From Stenotrophomonas maltophilia (lineage in GTDB: Bacteria > Pseudomonadota > Gammaproteobacteria > Xanthomonadales > Xanthomonadaceae): DNA of 64,000 bases. The stretch spans positions 124,001-188,000 of the forward strand of contig NZ_LYVJ01000009.1 in the NCBI RefSeq assembly GCF_001676385.1. The letters are read 5' to 3'. How positions within the stretch are numbered: position 1 is the first letter of the stretch; each line of letters begins with the position of its first letter. Under the pieces are notes generated by a model. The model worked only from the letters and a program-made list of their open reading frames with translations. It searched no databases and was not told where the DNA came from. Of this stretch, positions 25,996 through 34,661 are shown piece after piece. The translations under genes were made by a program, and so were the position numbers.

Positions 25996-27096
25996 TCAGC
26001 GCGCCTTGAACACGCCGCGCGCCTGGCGCGGTTCACAGCGCAGGTACTGCGGTGCCGGTACCACGCTGTCACCCAATGCGGCGGCGGCATGCCACGGCCA
26101 CCGCGGGTCGTAGAGGATGCCGCGCGCGAGCGCTACCGCATCGGCATGGCGGTGGCGCAGGATGGACTCGGCCTGCTCGGGTTCGGTGATCATGCCCACG
26201 GCGATGACCGGCATGCGCACCTTGGCCTTGATCGCCGCGGCGAACGGTACCTGGTAGCCCGGGCCCACACTGATTTTCTGCTTCTCGTCCAGGCCGCCGC
26301 TGGAGACATGCAGGAAGTCGCAGCCGCGGGCCTCCAGCACCTGTGCCAGCGCTTCGCTCTGCACCACGTCCCAGCCGCCGTCGACCCAATCGCTGGCGGA
26401 AATGCGCACGCCCACCGCGACCTTGGCCGAAACCGCCGCGCGCACCGCATCGAACACCTCCACCAGCAGCCGCAGGCGGTTTGGCAGCGAACCGCCGTAG
26501 CCATCGCTGCGGCGGTTGCTCAGCGGCGACAGGAACTGGTGCAGCAGGTAGCCGTGCGCGGCATGCAGTTCGATCAGCTCGAAGCCCAGTCGCTCGGCAC
26601 GCACGGCGCTGGCAGCAAAAGCAGCAATGATCCCGGCGATACCCGCCTCGTCCAGTTGCTGCGGTGCCGGATCGACGGCACGGAACGGCAGGGGCGAGGG
26701 CGCCACCGTCGTCCAGCCACGCGGATCATCGGCCGACAGCTGGCCACCACCGTCCCACGGACGCTGCACCGAGGCCTTGCGCCCGGCATGGCCCAGCTGG
26801 ATGCCCAGCGGCATCGGCGACCAGCGACGGATGCTGGCCAGCACCTGGGCCAGCGCGGCCTCGGTGCCGTCGTCCCACAGGCCGAGGTCCGCCCAGCTGA
26901 TTCGACCGCGGGGTTCGACCGCAGTCGCTTCCAGGATCATCAGGCCGGCGCCGGACTGCGCCAGGTTGCCCAGGTGCATGGCGTGCCAGTCGCTGGCACG
27001 GCCATCTTCGGCGGAGTACTGGCACATCGGCGCGATGACGATGCGGTTGGACAGGGTCAGGGGGCCGAACGAGATCGGCGAAAACAGCTGGCTCAA
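25996..27096 (-). CDS. NADH:flavin oxidoreductase, old yellow enzyme (YqjM type)
   Basis: FMN TIM-barrel ene-reductase that reduces activated C=C bonds. Motifs: LFSPISFGPLTLSNRIVIAP, MCQYSAEDG with the Cys that tunes FMN in YqjM-type enzymes, QLGHAGRKAS, ELHAAHGYLLHQFLSPLSN and GYGGSLPNR. About 366 residues. Start is uncertain: TTG at 27096 gives the usual family N-terminus, while ATG at 27159 adds 21 residues without similarity. Physiological substrate unknown. Confidence 0.9.
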   Translation of the reverse strand: MSQLFSPISFGPLTLSNRIVIAPMCQYSAEDGRASDWHAMHLGNLAQSGAGLMILEATAVEPRGRISWADLGLWDDGTEAALAQVLASIRRWSPMPLGIQLGHAGRKASVQRPWDGGGQLSADDPRGWTTVAPSPLPFRAVDPAPQQLDEAGIAGIIAAFAASAVRAERLGFELIELHAAHGYLLHQFLSPLSNRRSDGYGGSLPNRLRLLVEVFDAVRAAVSAKVAVGVRISASDWVDGGWDVVQSEALAQVLEARGCDFLHVSSGGLDEKQKISVGPGYQVPFAAAIKAKVRMPVIAVGMITEPEQAESILRHRHADAVALARGILYDPRWPWHAAAALGDSVVPAPQYLRCEPRQARGVFKAR

Positions 27097-27215
27097 GACG
27101 GTGGTGAACGACGTAGGGGGATGCGTATTGCACCGCTGCGCGGCTCCCGGATCAACCATCTGGATGGATCGCTGTTTCGCAGCCGATCATGCAGCCGAGC
27201 GCCGAACAGCCCCTT

Positions 27216-27240
27216 GTAGAGCCGAGCCCACGCTCGGCTC
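27216..27240. repeat. Single SMAG stem-loop
   Basis: GTAGAGCCGAGCCCACGCTC plus GGCT, in the gap between the oxidoreductase start and the sirtuin stop, touching the sirtuin stop codon at 27239. Confidence 0.75.
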
Positions 27241-28045
27241 AGCCCGCCACCCACCCGGCCAACGCCTCGGCGCAGTCCCGCTCATCCTTGAACACCAGCA
27301 GGTCGTCGGCGCGGGTGCGGCCGCGGTTGAGTGCCGCCACCGGCAACCCGGCCCTGGACGCGGCCTGCACGAAGCGGAAGCCGGAATAGACCATCAATGA
27401 AGAGCCGACCACCAGTACGGCATCGGCCTGTTGCAGGTGCTCATGCACCGCCGCCACCCGTTCACGTGGCACGTTTTCGCCAAAGAACACCACGTCCGGC
27501 TTCAGCAGGCCGCCGCAGGAAGGGCAATCGGGCACCACGAAGCGCGAGAAATCGGTCTCCAGGTCGGCATCACCGTCCGGGGCGATGCCGGCCTCCAGCG
27601 CGTCCCAGCCGGGGTTCGCATCCAGCAACCGCTGCTGGAACTCCTCGCGCCCACTGCGGCGTTCGCAGCCCATGCAGCGCACGAGATCCAGGCGGCCATG
27701 CAGGTCGATCACGTTGTGGCTGCCAGCGCGCTGGTGCAGGCCGTCCACATTCTGGGTCAGCAGCAGCTGCAGTTTCCCGCGGCTTTCCAGCGTGGCCAGG
27801 GCCTGGTGGGTCGCGTTGGGGCGAGCCCGGCCGAAGCGCGGCCAGCCCACCAGGCTGCGCGCCCAGTAACGCTGGCGGGTAGCCGCTTCACCCATGAACG
27901 CCTGGTAGGTCACCGGCGGCGTGCGCTTCCACTGGCCGTTGGCATCACGGTAGTCGGGAATGCCAGAAGCGGTGCTGCAACCGGCGCCGGTCAGCACGAA
28001 CAGGCGCCGGGCGCGGTCGATGAAGTCGGTCAGCGGCAGGGTCAT
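27239..28045 (-). CDS. Sir2-family NAD-dependent protein deacylase
   Basis: Removes acyl groups from lysines using NAD, giving nicotinamide and O-acyl-ADP-ribose. 268 residues: NAD motif LTGAGCSTASGIPDYRD, catalytic QNVDGLH and DLHG His, and zinc ligands CMGCERR and CPSCGG. The GCSTxSGIPDYRD form is that of SIRT4-like (class II) sirtuins. No partner acetyltransferase is adjacent. Confidence 0.93.
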   Translation of the reverse strand: MTLPLTDFIDRARRLFVLTGAGCSTASGIPDYRDANGQWKRTPPVTYQAFMGEAATRQRYWARSLVGWPRFGRARPNATHQALATLESRGKLQLLLTQNVDGLHQRAGSHNVIDLHGRLDLVRCMGCERRSGREEFQQRLLDANPGWDALEAGIAPDGDADLETDFSRFVVPDCPSCGGLLKPDVVFFGENVPRERVAAVHEHLQQADAVLVVGSSLMVYSGFRFVQAASRAGLPVAALNRGRTRADDLLVFKDERDCAEALAGWVAG

Positions 28046-28087
28046 GGCGCCCAGATGGGGACGCCGGGGCGCCCCCGCAAGCCGGCA

Positions 28088-28489
28088 TCAGGCCGCCGGC
28101 AGCGGCGGTACCGCGATCGGGTGGCCTTCCTCGTCCAGCGCGATCATCACGAAGTGGCCGCGGGTGCACAGCTTGCGCTCGCCACTGTGCAGGTCTTCGG
28201 CGATCAGCTCCACCTCGACCTTCATCGAGCTGCGGCCGACCTCGACGATGCGACCGATGGTTTCCACCATCTGGCCGATACGGATCGGCAGCTTGAAGTC
28301 GACCTGGTCGCTGCGGGCGGTGACCACGGTACGGCGCGAATAGCGCGCGGCGGCCAGGAACGCGGCCTTGTCCATCCATGCCAGCGCCTGGCCGCCAAAC
28401 AGAGTGCCGAGGTGGTTGGTGTGGTTGGGAAAGACGATTTCGGCCATGCGCACTTCGGTGGGCGGCACGGTCTCGGGGGTCGGGGTCAT
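28088..28489 (-). CDS. Acyl-CoA thioesterase, YciA-like hotdog protein
   Basis: 133 residues from ATG 28489. Single hotdog domain with HTNHLGTLFGGQALAWMDKAA carrying the catalytic Asp and the helix motif of the YciA/ACOT family, then KVEVELIAEDLHSGERKLC and VMIALDEEGHP. Such enzymes hydrolyse a broad range of acyl-CoAs. An upstream in-frame extension to 28567 is low complexity. Confidence 0.9.
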   Translation of the reverse strand: MTPTPETVPPTEVRMAEIVFPNHTNHLGTLFGGQALAWMDKAAFLAAARYSRRTVVTARSDQVDFKLPIRIGQMVETIGRIVEVGRSSMKVEVELIAEDLHSGERKLCTRGHFVMIALDEEGHPIAVPPLPAA

Positions 28490-28683
28490 GGCAGGGCTCG
28501 CGGTGGGGTCCGGCAATTTTAAGCCACGCCCCCGTGCAGGCGACGCTACGCTGCACGGGGGCACCACCCGCGCAACGGCGACGGCCCCGTGCAGGCGCCG
28601 TCGCGGGTGCTCGGCTAGGCTGTGCCCGGCCCCGGGTCAGCGTGAGGAGCCGGAAGCGTTGGACCGGCCGGCAGCAGAGCAAC
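28490..28683. other. Gap with an 11-bp hairpin
   Basis: Contains the thioesterase promoter (minus strand). GCCCCCGTGCA at 28528 pairs perfectly with TGCACGGGGGC at 28552 around a 13-nt loop; a second imperfect stem (CACCCGCG / CGCGGGTG) follows at 28564-28612. No ORF. Confidence 0.45.
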
Positions 28684-28710
28684 AAAAAACCCCGGCGTCG
28701 GCCGGGGTTT
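28684..28710 (-). terminator. Intrinsic terminator of nrdB
   Basis: Minus strand: stem AAACCCCGGC/GCCGGGGTTT of 10 bp with a 4-nt loop, followed by a T run (six A on the plus strand at 28684). Begins 28 nt after the nrdB stop. Confidence 0.85.
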
Positions 28711-28738
28711 CTCGTTCCGACAGACCTGACCGGTTCGA

Positions 28739-29758
28739 TCAGAAATTCATGTCGAAGGCCACTTCGCCCTGCACGCCGACCTGGTAGGCCGAGACGCGGC
28801 GTTCGAAGAAGTTGGTCAACTCCTGCACGTCCTGCAGTTCCATGAACGGCAGCGGATTGCGCACGTTGTACTTCTTTTCCATGCCCAGCTTGGCGAAGTG
28901 CTGGTCGGCGCAGTGCTGCAGGTACTGGCGCATGTCGCGGGTGGAGATGCCCGCCACGCCGCCGGACAGCACGTCCTCGGCAAACTGCAGCTCGCACTCG
29001 ATCGCTTCTTCCAGCATCTGGTAGACCTGCTGCTTCAGTTCATCGTCGAACAGGTCGGGCTCTTCCTCGCGCACGGTACGCACGGCTTCGAAAGCGAACT
29101 CCATATGGCAGCTCTCGTCGCGGAACACCCAGTTGGTGCCCGAGGCCAGGCCCGGCAGCAGGCCGCGCGACCGGAAGTAGTACACGTAGGCGAACGCGGC
29201 AAAGAAGAACAGGCCTTCGATGCAGGCGGCAAAGCAGATCTGGTTCAGCAGGAACTGGCGGCGCTGCTCGCGGGTTTCGATGCGGCGCAGGTCCTGGATC
29301 GAGTCGATCCACTTGAAGCAGAAGTCGGCCTTCTTCTTGATCGAGTCGATGTTCTCCACCGCCGAGAACGCCTTGGCACGCTCTTCCGGATCCGGCAGGT
29401 AGTTATCGAGCAGGGTCAGGTAGAACTGCACGTGCAGTGCTTCCTCGTACAGCTGGCGCGACAGGTACATGCGCGCTTCGGGCGCATTGAGATGCTGGTA
29501 AAGGTTCAGCACCAGGTTGTTGGACACGATCGAATCACCGGTGGCGAAGAACGCGACCAGGCGATGGATCAGGTGGCGGTCGGCCGGCGACATCTTGCTG
29601 TGCAGATCAGTGATGTCGATCTGGAAATTGATCTCTTCCACCGTCCAGGTGTTCTTGATCGCATTCCGGTACATGTCATAGAACTGCGGGTAGCGCATCG
29701 GGCGCAGGGTCAGTTCGAAACCGGGATCGAGCAGCATCTGCTTGGGCTTGTCGGCCAT
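28739..29758 (-). CDS. nrdB: Ribonucleotide reductase class Ia, beta subunit
   Basis: Holds the diiron-tyrosyl radical used by NrdA to make deoxyribonucleotides aerobically. 339 residues from MADKPKQMLLDPG (ATG 29758, AAGGAA upstream). Iron ligands are visible as QLYEEALHVQFY (Glu, His) and FRDESCHMEFAFE (Glu, His). The C-terminus EVAFDMNF should bind the alpha subunit. Downstream of nrdA with a 147-nt gap full of palindromes, so part of the nrdAB operon. Confidence 0.96.
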   Translation of the reverse strand: MADKPKQMLLDPGFELTLRPMRYPQFYDMYRNAIKNTWTVEEINFQIDITDLHSKMSPADRHLIHRLVAFFATGDSIVSNNLVLNLYQHLNAPEARMYLSRQLYEEALHVQFYLTLLDNYLPDPEERAKAFSAVENIDSIKKKADFCFKWIDSIQDLRRIETREQRRQFLLNQICFAACIEGLFFFAAFAYVYYFRSRGLLPGLASGTNWVFRDESCHMEFAFEAVRTVREEEPDLFDDELKQQVYQMLEEAIECELQFAEDVLSGGVAGISTRDMRQYLQHCADQHFAKLGMEKKYNVRNPLPFMELQDVQELTNFFERRVSAYQVGVQGEVAFDMNF

Positions 29759-29787
29759 GGGTGTTTCCTTGTCTTCTCGGGTCAAAA

Positions 29788-29810
29788 CGCCGGGCGTGGC
29801 CCGGCGCTAC
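29788..29810. repeat. Single SMAG-like stem-loop (nrdA-nrdB gap)
   Basis: CGCCGGGCGTGGCCCGGCG followed by CTAC, inside the nrdAB operon between the two genes. Confidence 0.65.
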
Positions 29811-29828
29811 CTTGGTGTTTCCGTGCTG

Positions 29829-29852
29829 CAGCCGAGCATGGCTCGGCTCTAC
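29829..29852. repeat. Single SMAG stem-loop (nrdA-nrdB gap)
   Basis: GCAGCCGAGCATGGCTCGGC with terminal CTCTAC; together with 29788-29810 and the TGCCGACC-aac-GGTCGGCA palindrome (29871-29889), three different palindromes sit within 102 nt of this intra-operon gap. Confidence 0.75.
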
Positions 29853-29905
29853 AGGCGCGAGGTGCTCGAGTGCCGACCAACGGTCGGCACCCACCGCGCG
29901 GTGTG

Positions 29906-32290
29906 TTACTGGCAGGCCTCGCAGGCTTCCGGGTTTTCCAGCGAGCAGGCCACGGCTTCGGCCGGGGTGTAGCTGCTGACCGTGGTCTTGGCGATCTTGG
30001 TGGCCGGGCGCGAACGCAGGTAGTAGGTGGTCTTGATGCCCTGCTTCCACGCGTACATGTACATGGAGGACATCGCGCCGATGTTCGGGCTTTCCATGAA
30101 CAGGTTGAGCGAGGCCGACTGGTCGATGAACGCGCCACGCTCGGCAGCCATGTCGATCAGCGAACGCATCGGCAGTTCCCACGCGGTGCGGTAGACCTCG
30201 CGCAGCGCTTCCGGAATCTGGGTGACGCCCTGGATGGAGCCCTCGGCCAGCTTGATGGCATCGCGCATTTCCGGGGTCCACAGGCCCAGCTTCTTCAGCT
30301 CGTTGACCAGGTAACGGTTGACCTGCAGGAAGTCACCGGACAGGGTCTCGCGCTTGAACAGGTTGGACACCTGCGGCTCGACGCACTCGTAGCAGCCGGC
30401 GATCGAGGCGATGGTCGCGGTCGGGGCGATCGCGATCATCAGCGAGTTGCGCAGGCCGTGCTCCTTGATGCGGGCCCGCAGGGCATCCCAGCGCGCGGTA
30501 TCTTCCGGCACCACGTTCCAGGCATCGAACTGCAGCTCGCCGCTGGCAGCACGGGTGTCGTTGAACGACGGGTGCTTGCCGCGCTCCTGGGCCAGCTCGC
30601 AGGAGGTTTCCAGCGCGTGGAAATAGATCGTCTCGGCGATCTTCTTCGACAGCGCGCGGGCTTCGGCGCTGTCGAACGGCAGGCGCTTGCGGAAGAACAC
30701 GTCCTGCAGGCCCATGCAGCCCAGGCCGACCGGACGCCAGCGCAGGTTGGCGCGGCGCGCGGTTTCGATCGGGTAGAAGTTCAGGTCGATGACGCGGTCG
30801 AGCTGGCGCACGGCCAGGCGCACGGTCTCGGCCAGCTTCTCGTAGTCGAACTCGTTGTGCTCGTCGAAGTGGTTGCCGAGGTTGATCGAACCCAGGTTGC
30901 ACACCGCGGTTTCATCGTTGGAAGTGACTTCCAGGATCTCGGTGCACAGGTTGGACAGGTGGATCACGTTGCCCGGGCGCAGGGTCTGGTTGCTGGCGCG
31001 GTTGCACTTGTCCTTGAAGGTCATCCAGCCGTTGCCGGTCTCGGCCAGCGTGCGCATCATGCGGGCATACAGCTTGCGCGCGGAGATGGTGCGGCTGGCC
31101 TTGCCCTGGGCTTCGGCCTGCAGGTAGGCGGCCTCGAAGGCTTCACCGTACAGGTCGGTGAATTCCGGCACCACGCGCGGATCGAACAGCGACCATTCCT
31201 GGTCGGCCTCGACACGCTTCATGAACAGGTCCGGCACCCAGTTGGCCAGGTTCAGGTTGTGGGTACGGCGCGCTTCGTCACCGGTGTTGTCGCGCAGCTC
31301 GAGGAAGTCCTCGATGTCGGCGTGCCAGGTTTCCAGGTACACGCAGGCCGCGCCCTTGCGCTTGCCGCCCTGGTTCACCGCCGCCACCGACGAATCCATG
31401 GTCTTCAGCCACGGCACGATGCCGTTGGAGTGCCCGTTGGTCGACTTGATCAGCGAACCACGCGAACGCACGCGGGTGTAGCTGACGCCGATGCCGCCGG
31501 AGAACTTCGACAGCTGGGCGATGTCACCATATTTGGCGTAGATCGATTCCAGCGAATCCTGCGGCGAATCCAGCAGGAAGCATGAGGACAGCTGCTCGTG
31601 GGTGGTGCCGGAATTGAACAGGGTCGGGCTGGACGGCAGGTAGTCCAGGTTGCCCATGCGCTTGTACAGCGCCAGGGTCTCGGGCACGTCCTCGCTCAGC
31701 GCGCTGGCAATGCGCAGGAAGAACTGCTGCGGGGTCTCGATCACCTTGCGGGTGTGCGGGTGGCGCAGCAGGTACCGGTCGTACAGGGTACGCAGGCCGA
31801 AGTAATCGAAGTTCAGGTCCAGTGCGCCGTCGATGGCATCGTTGAGCTTGCGCGCGTTGGTCTGCACGAAGTTCAGCAGGCGGTCGTTGATCAGGCCGAC
31901 TTCATGGCCACGGCTCACCGACTGCGAGAATGCGTAGATTTCCTGGCCCGAGACTTCCTTGGCGATGTAGTTGGCCAGCAGGCGCGCAGCGAGGCGGCCG
32001 TACTCGGGCTCTTCACCGATCAGCAGCGCGGCGGTGCGGATGGACAGTTCGTCCAGCTCGCGGGTGGTGGCGCCGTTGTACAGGCCAGAGATGGTGCGGG
32101 TGGCCACGCGCATCGGATCGACGGCGTGCAGGCCTTCGGAGGAACGCTGCACCGCACGCACGATCTTGTTCAGATCCACCAGCTCGGTCGTGCCGTTGCG
32201 CTTGGTCACGCTCATCGCGTTGGCCGTCGGCGGCGACGTCAACAGGAACTCGCTTTCCTTCTCGATGGTAGCGCTGGATTCGGTGGTCAC
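29906..32290 (-). CDS. nrdA: Ribonucleotide reductase class Ia, alpha subunit
   Basis: Catalytic subunit reducing ribonucleoside diphosphates. 794 residues from GTG 32290 (AAGAGGA 8 nt upstream). N-terminal ATP-cone for allosteric activity control (VTKRNGTTELVDLNKIVRAV), the barrel with SSCFLLDSPQDS (active-site Cys), CNLGSINL and APTATIASIAGCYECVEP, and the C-terminal swinging-arm cysteines EACEACQ. The ATG at 32353 would add 21 residues and is less likely. Confidence 0.95.
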   Translation of the reverse strand: MTTESSATIEKESEFLLTSPPTANAMSVTKRNGTTELVDLNKIVRAVQRSSEGLHAVDPMRVATRTISGLYNGATTRELDELSIRTAALLIGEEPEYGRLAARLLANYIAKEVSGQEIYAFSQSVSRGHEVGLINDRLLNFVQTNARKLNDAIDGALDLNFDYFGLRTLYDRYLLRHPHTRKVIETPQQFFLRIASALSEDVPETLALYKRMGNLDYLPSSPTLFNSGTTHEQLSSCFLLDSPQDSLESIYAKYGDIAQLSKFSGGIGVSYTRVRSRGSLIKSTNGHSNGIVPWLKTMDSSVAAVNQGGKRKGAACVYLETWHADIEDFLELRDNTGDEARRTHNLNLANWVPDLFMKRVEADQEWSLFDPRVVPEFTDLYGEAFEAAYLQAEAQGKASRTISARKLYARMMRTLAETGNGWMTFKDKCNRASNQTLRPGNVIHLSNLCTEILEVTSNDETAVCNLGSINLGNHFDEHNEFDYEKLAETVRLAVRQLDRVIDLNFYPIETARRANLRWRPVGLGCMGLQDVFFRKRLPFDSAEARALSKKIAETIYFHALETSCELAQERGKHPSFNDTRAASGELQFDAWNVVPEDTARWDALRARIKEHGLRNSLMIAIAPTATIASIAGCYECVEPQVSNLFKRETLSGDFLQVNRYLVNELKKLGLWTPEMRDAIKLAEGSIQGVTQIPEALREVYRTAWELPMRSLIDMAAERGAFIDQSASLNLFMESPNIGAMSSMYMYAWKQGIKTTYYLRSRPATKIAKTTVSSYTPAEAVACSLENPEACEACQ

Positions 32291-32765
32291 GGCGTATGTC
32301 CTCTTGGCGTGATTGGGGTGCTCGATGCATCGGGGTGACGCAACCCGGGACATGACGGCCCAGGATGGCAGGAAGGCGTCGCAGGGACTGAGACCCTGCG
32401 CCTGCCACTGCCGTTGACGATCACGAAGGGCTGTCCCCGTGGACCCCCAGGCTTGGGGTCGTTGCGACCGACAGCCACAAGATAGTGGGGGTAACAGGGC
32501 CCGTCAACGCCAAATATAGTGAAATTCGGCAATCCCTTGCGCCGCAAGGATCGTGCCATCAGCGCCCGGATCAGACGCTTCGGACCTGCCGGAACGGGCT
32601 GCGCAGTCAAGCCCGGAAAGCGTCATCGCGGCGGTACAACGCACCGCGGAAATGGAACAATGACAGCTTCACATGACAGTGATGAAGCTGGCCAGGGACA
32701 ACCCTGTGGATAGGTGGTGGGCAGCCGGTGGGGATCCGGTGGACGGGCGACCCCGGCCGGCTCAT
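32291..32765. other. nrdA leader, promoter and upstream gap
   Basis: The nrdA transcript would carry about 180 nt of leader, rich in CCTGC/GCAGG repeats. Upstream of the promoter (32523-32765) I see no ORF or RNA gene before the SMAG dimer that follows zapE. Confidence 0.4.
32476..32521 (-). promoter_or_regulatory. nrdA: nrdAB promoter with two NrdR-box-like sites
   Basis: Minus strand: -35 TTGACG (32507-32502), 17-nt spacer, -10 TATCTT (32484-32479). Two similar 12-mers, CACAAGATAGTG at 32476 and CCAAATATAGTG at 32510, lie 34 nt apart; the first overlaps the -10 and the second lies just upstream of the -35. They resemble half-conserved NrdR boxes, the paired sites through which NrdR represses nrd genes. 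Confidence 0.55.
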
Positions 32766-32838
32766 GTAGAGCCGAGCCTGCGCTCGGCTGCCTTCCGGCG
32801 AACCCTGCGGAAGCAGCCGAGCATGGGCTCGGCTCTAC
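32766..32838. repeat. SMAG-type palindromic repeat, dimer
   Basis: GTAGAGCCGAGCCTGCGCTC facing GCAGCCGAGCATGGGCTCGG with terminal CTAC, 11 nt beyond the zapE stop codon. Confidence 0.85.
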
Positions 32839-32849
32839 AGGAATCACCT

Positions 32850-33950
32850 TCACGCCCGGTGCGGGGTGCCCAGGTATTCGGCGCTCTGCATTTCGATCAG
32901 GCGCGAGGCGGTGCGCTCGAATGCGCCCTGCAGGCGCTGGCCGGTGTACAGCTCGATCGGCGAGGTGCTGGCCGTGCAGACCAGGTTGACGTGGCGGTCG
33001 TACAGCTCGTCGATCAGGTTGACGAAGCGGCGGGCCGCATCCTCGTTCAGCCGGTCGAAAGCCGGGATGCCGCCCAGCAGCACCGTATTGAATTCGTGCG
33101 CGATCTCGATGTAGTCCGACGGCCCGCGTGGACCTTCGCACAGCGCGGCGAAATCAAACCAGGCGATGCTCTTGCCACGGCCCCGGACCGGGATCTTGCG
33201 GGCCTCGATCTCGATGTTGCCGGCCTTGGCCGGCTGGCCGCCACTCAGCTCACTCCAGCGCATGGCCAGCCAGTCGTCGCTGTCGGCGGCCAACGGCGCG
33301 CGGTACACCGGCGAGCGGGTCAGCGCGCGCATCCGGTAATCCTCGGTGCCCTCGGCGTACAGCTCGACGCAGAAGCGCTGCAGCAGGCCGATGGCCGGCA
33401 GGAAGCTCTCGCGCTGCAGGCCGTTGAGGTACAGATTCTCCACCGCGGTGTTGGAGGTGGTGACCAGGGTCACGCCTTCAGCAAACAGGCGCTCCAGCAA
33501 CCGTGCCAGCAGCATCGCATCACCGATGTCGGTGACGAAGAACTCGTCCAGCACCAGTACGCGCAGGTTGCTGCGCCATTCCTGGGCGATCTTCGCCAGC
33601 GGGTCGCTCTGGCCCTGGTGCTCGCGCAGGCGTTCATGGACGCTGCGCATGAAGCGGTGGAAGTGCGTGCGGTACTTCTGCTTGATCGGCAGGCCGTCAT
33701 AGAACAGGTCGACCAGGAAGGTCTTGCCGCGGCCGACGCCGCCCCAGAAGTACAGGCCCTTGACCGGCTCGGGCTTCTTCCAGAACGAGGACAGGCGGTC
33801 CAGCCAGCCGTCCTCGGCACTGTCCAGCAGGCCCAGGTGGATGCGGTCCAGTTCGGCCAGCGCCGCATGCTGGGCCGGATCGTTCTGCCAGTCGCCACGC
33901 GCGACCCCTTCCGCATACCGCTGCGACGGGGTCAACTCGGTTGCACTCAT
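32850..33950 (-). CDS. zapE: Cell division ATPase ZapE (AFG1-like)
   Basis: 366-residue P-loop ATPase of the AFG1/LACE1 family; in E. coli ZapE associates with the Z-ring and destabilises FtsZ polymers. Walker A is GGVGRGKTFLVD (about residue 72), Walker B LRVLVLDEFFVTD, and sensor motif TLVTTSNTAVENLY. Its ATG overlaps the hydrolase stop by 4 bp. Confidence 0.93.
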   Translation of the reverse strand: MSATELTPSQRYAEGVARGDWQNDPAQHAALAELDRIHLGLLDSAEDGWLDRLSSFWKKPEPVKGLYFWGGVGRGKTFLVDLFYDGLPIKQKYRTHFHRFMRSVHERLREHQGQSDPLAKIAQEWRSNLRVLVLDEFFVTDIGDAMLLARLLERLFAEGVTLVTTSNTAVENLYLNGLQRESFLPAIGLLQRFCVELYAEGTEDYRMRALTRSPVYRAPLAADSDDWLAMRWSELSGGQPAKAGNIEIEARKIPVRGRGKSIAWFDFAALCEGPRGPSDYIEIAHEFNTVLLGGIPAFDRLNEDAARRFVNLIDELYDRHVNLVCTASTSPIELYTGQRLQGAFERTASRLIEMQSAEYLGTPHRA

Positions 33951-34618
33951 GCCGCTGCGCCCAGCCAGTGTTTGACGCCGTGGGTCAGCGCGCCGCGCAG
34001 GTCGATCAGCTTGCGATGGAAGAAGTGGCTGGTCTCCGGCATGCGCACCAGCTCATGCGGGAAATCCAGCGTGTCCAGCCACTGGTAGACGGCCTGCGGG
34101 TCGACGATCTCGTCCTGCTCGCCCTGGATCACCAGCCAGCGCGCCGGCGGAACGATGCCATCGAAATCCCAGCGGCCGGCCGGTGGCGCGATCGAGATCA
34201 ACGCTTCGGGCTGGAGCTCGGCGGCCGCCTTCAGCGATACGAACGAACCGAAGCTGAAACCGGCCAGCCACAGGCGGTCGTCGGGGCGCTGGCTGCGCAC
34301 CCAGGCGGCGACGGCCTTCAGGTCATCCTGCTCACCCACGCCGTGGTCGAACTCACCGGCCGAGGCGCCGACGCTGCGGAAGTTGAAGCGCACCGTGGTG
34401 ATGCCCAGCTCGCGCAGGGTGGTGGCGGTCATGGTGACCACCTTGTTGTGCAGGGTGCCGCCTTCGGTGGACAGCGGATGGCAGACGATGGCCACGATCG
34501 GCTGCACCGGCACATCGGCCTTGGGCAGGTCGACGACCACTTCCAGCGGGCCGGCCGGGCCGTCCAGCATCAGGCATGCAGTTTCGCCAGCGGCGACAGG
34601 GAACGAGGGCTTGTGCAT
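33947..34618 (-). CDS. Alpha/beta hydrolase
   Basis: 223 residues from MHKPSFPVA (ATG 34618). Nucleophile elbow GFSFGSFVS, an N-terminal HPLSTEGGTLHNKVV segment seen in the COG2945 group of small hydrolases, acid in QGEQDEIVDP, and the catalytic His in PETSHFFHRKL. No signal peptide, so cytoplasmic. Substrate unknown. Upstream of and translationally coupled to zapE. Confidence 0.88.
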   Translation of the reverse strand: MHKPSFPVAAGETACLMLDGPAGPLEVVVDLPKADVPVQPIVAIVCHPLSTEGGTLHNKVVTMTATTLRELGITTVRFNFRSVGASAGEFDHGVGEQDDLKAVAAWVRSQRPDDRLWLAGFSFGSFVSLKAAAELQPEALISIAPPAGRWDFDGIVPPARWLVIQGEQDEIVDPQAVYQWLDTLDFPHELVRMPETSHFFHRKLIDLRGALTHGVKHWLGAAA

Positions 34619-34661
34619 GGCACCATGATACCGTCCCCCGCCCCTGCCCTGTGCCCGCCCC

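Noticed and set aside
28898..31585. 895-codon open frame on the plus strand across nrdB and nrdA
   Set aside because: It is the mirror of two well-supported genes with strong motifs; composition (His/Gln/Arg/Val runs) is the typical antisense artefact of high-GC third-position bias.
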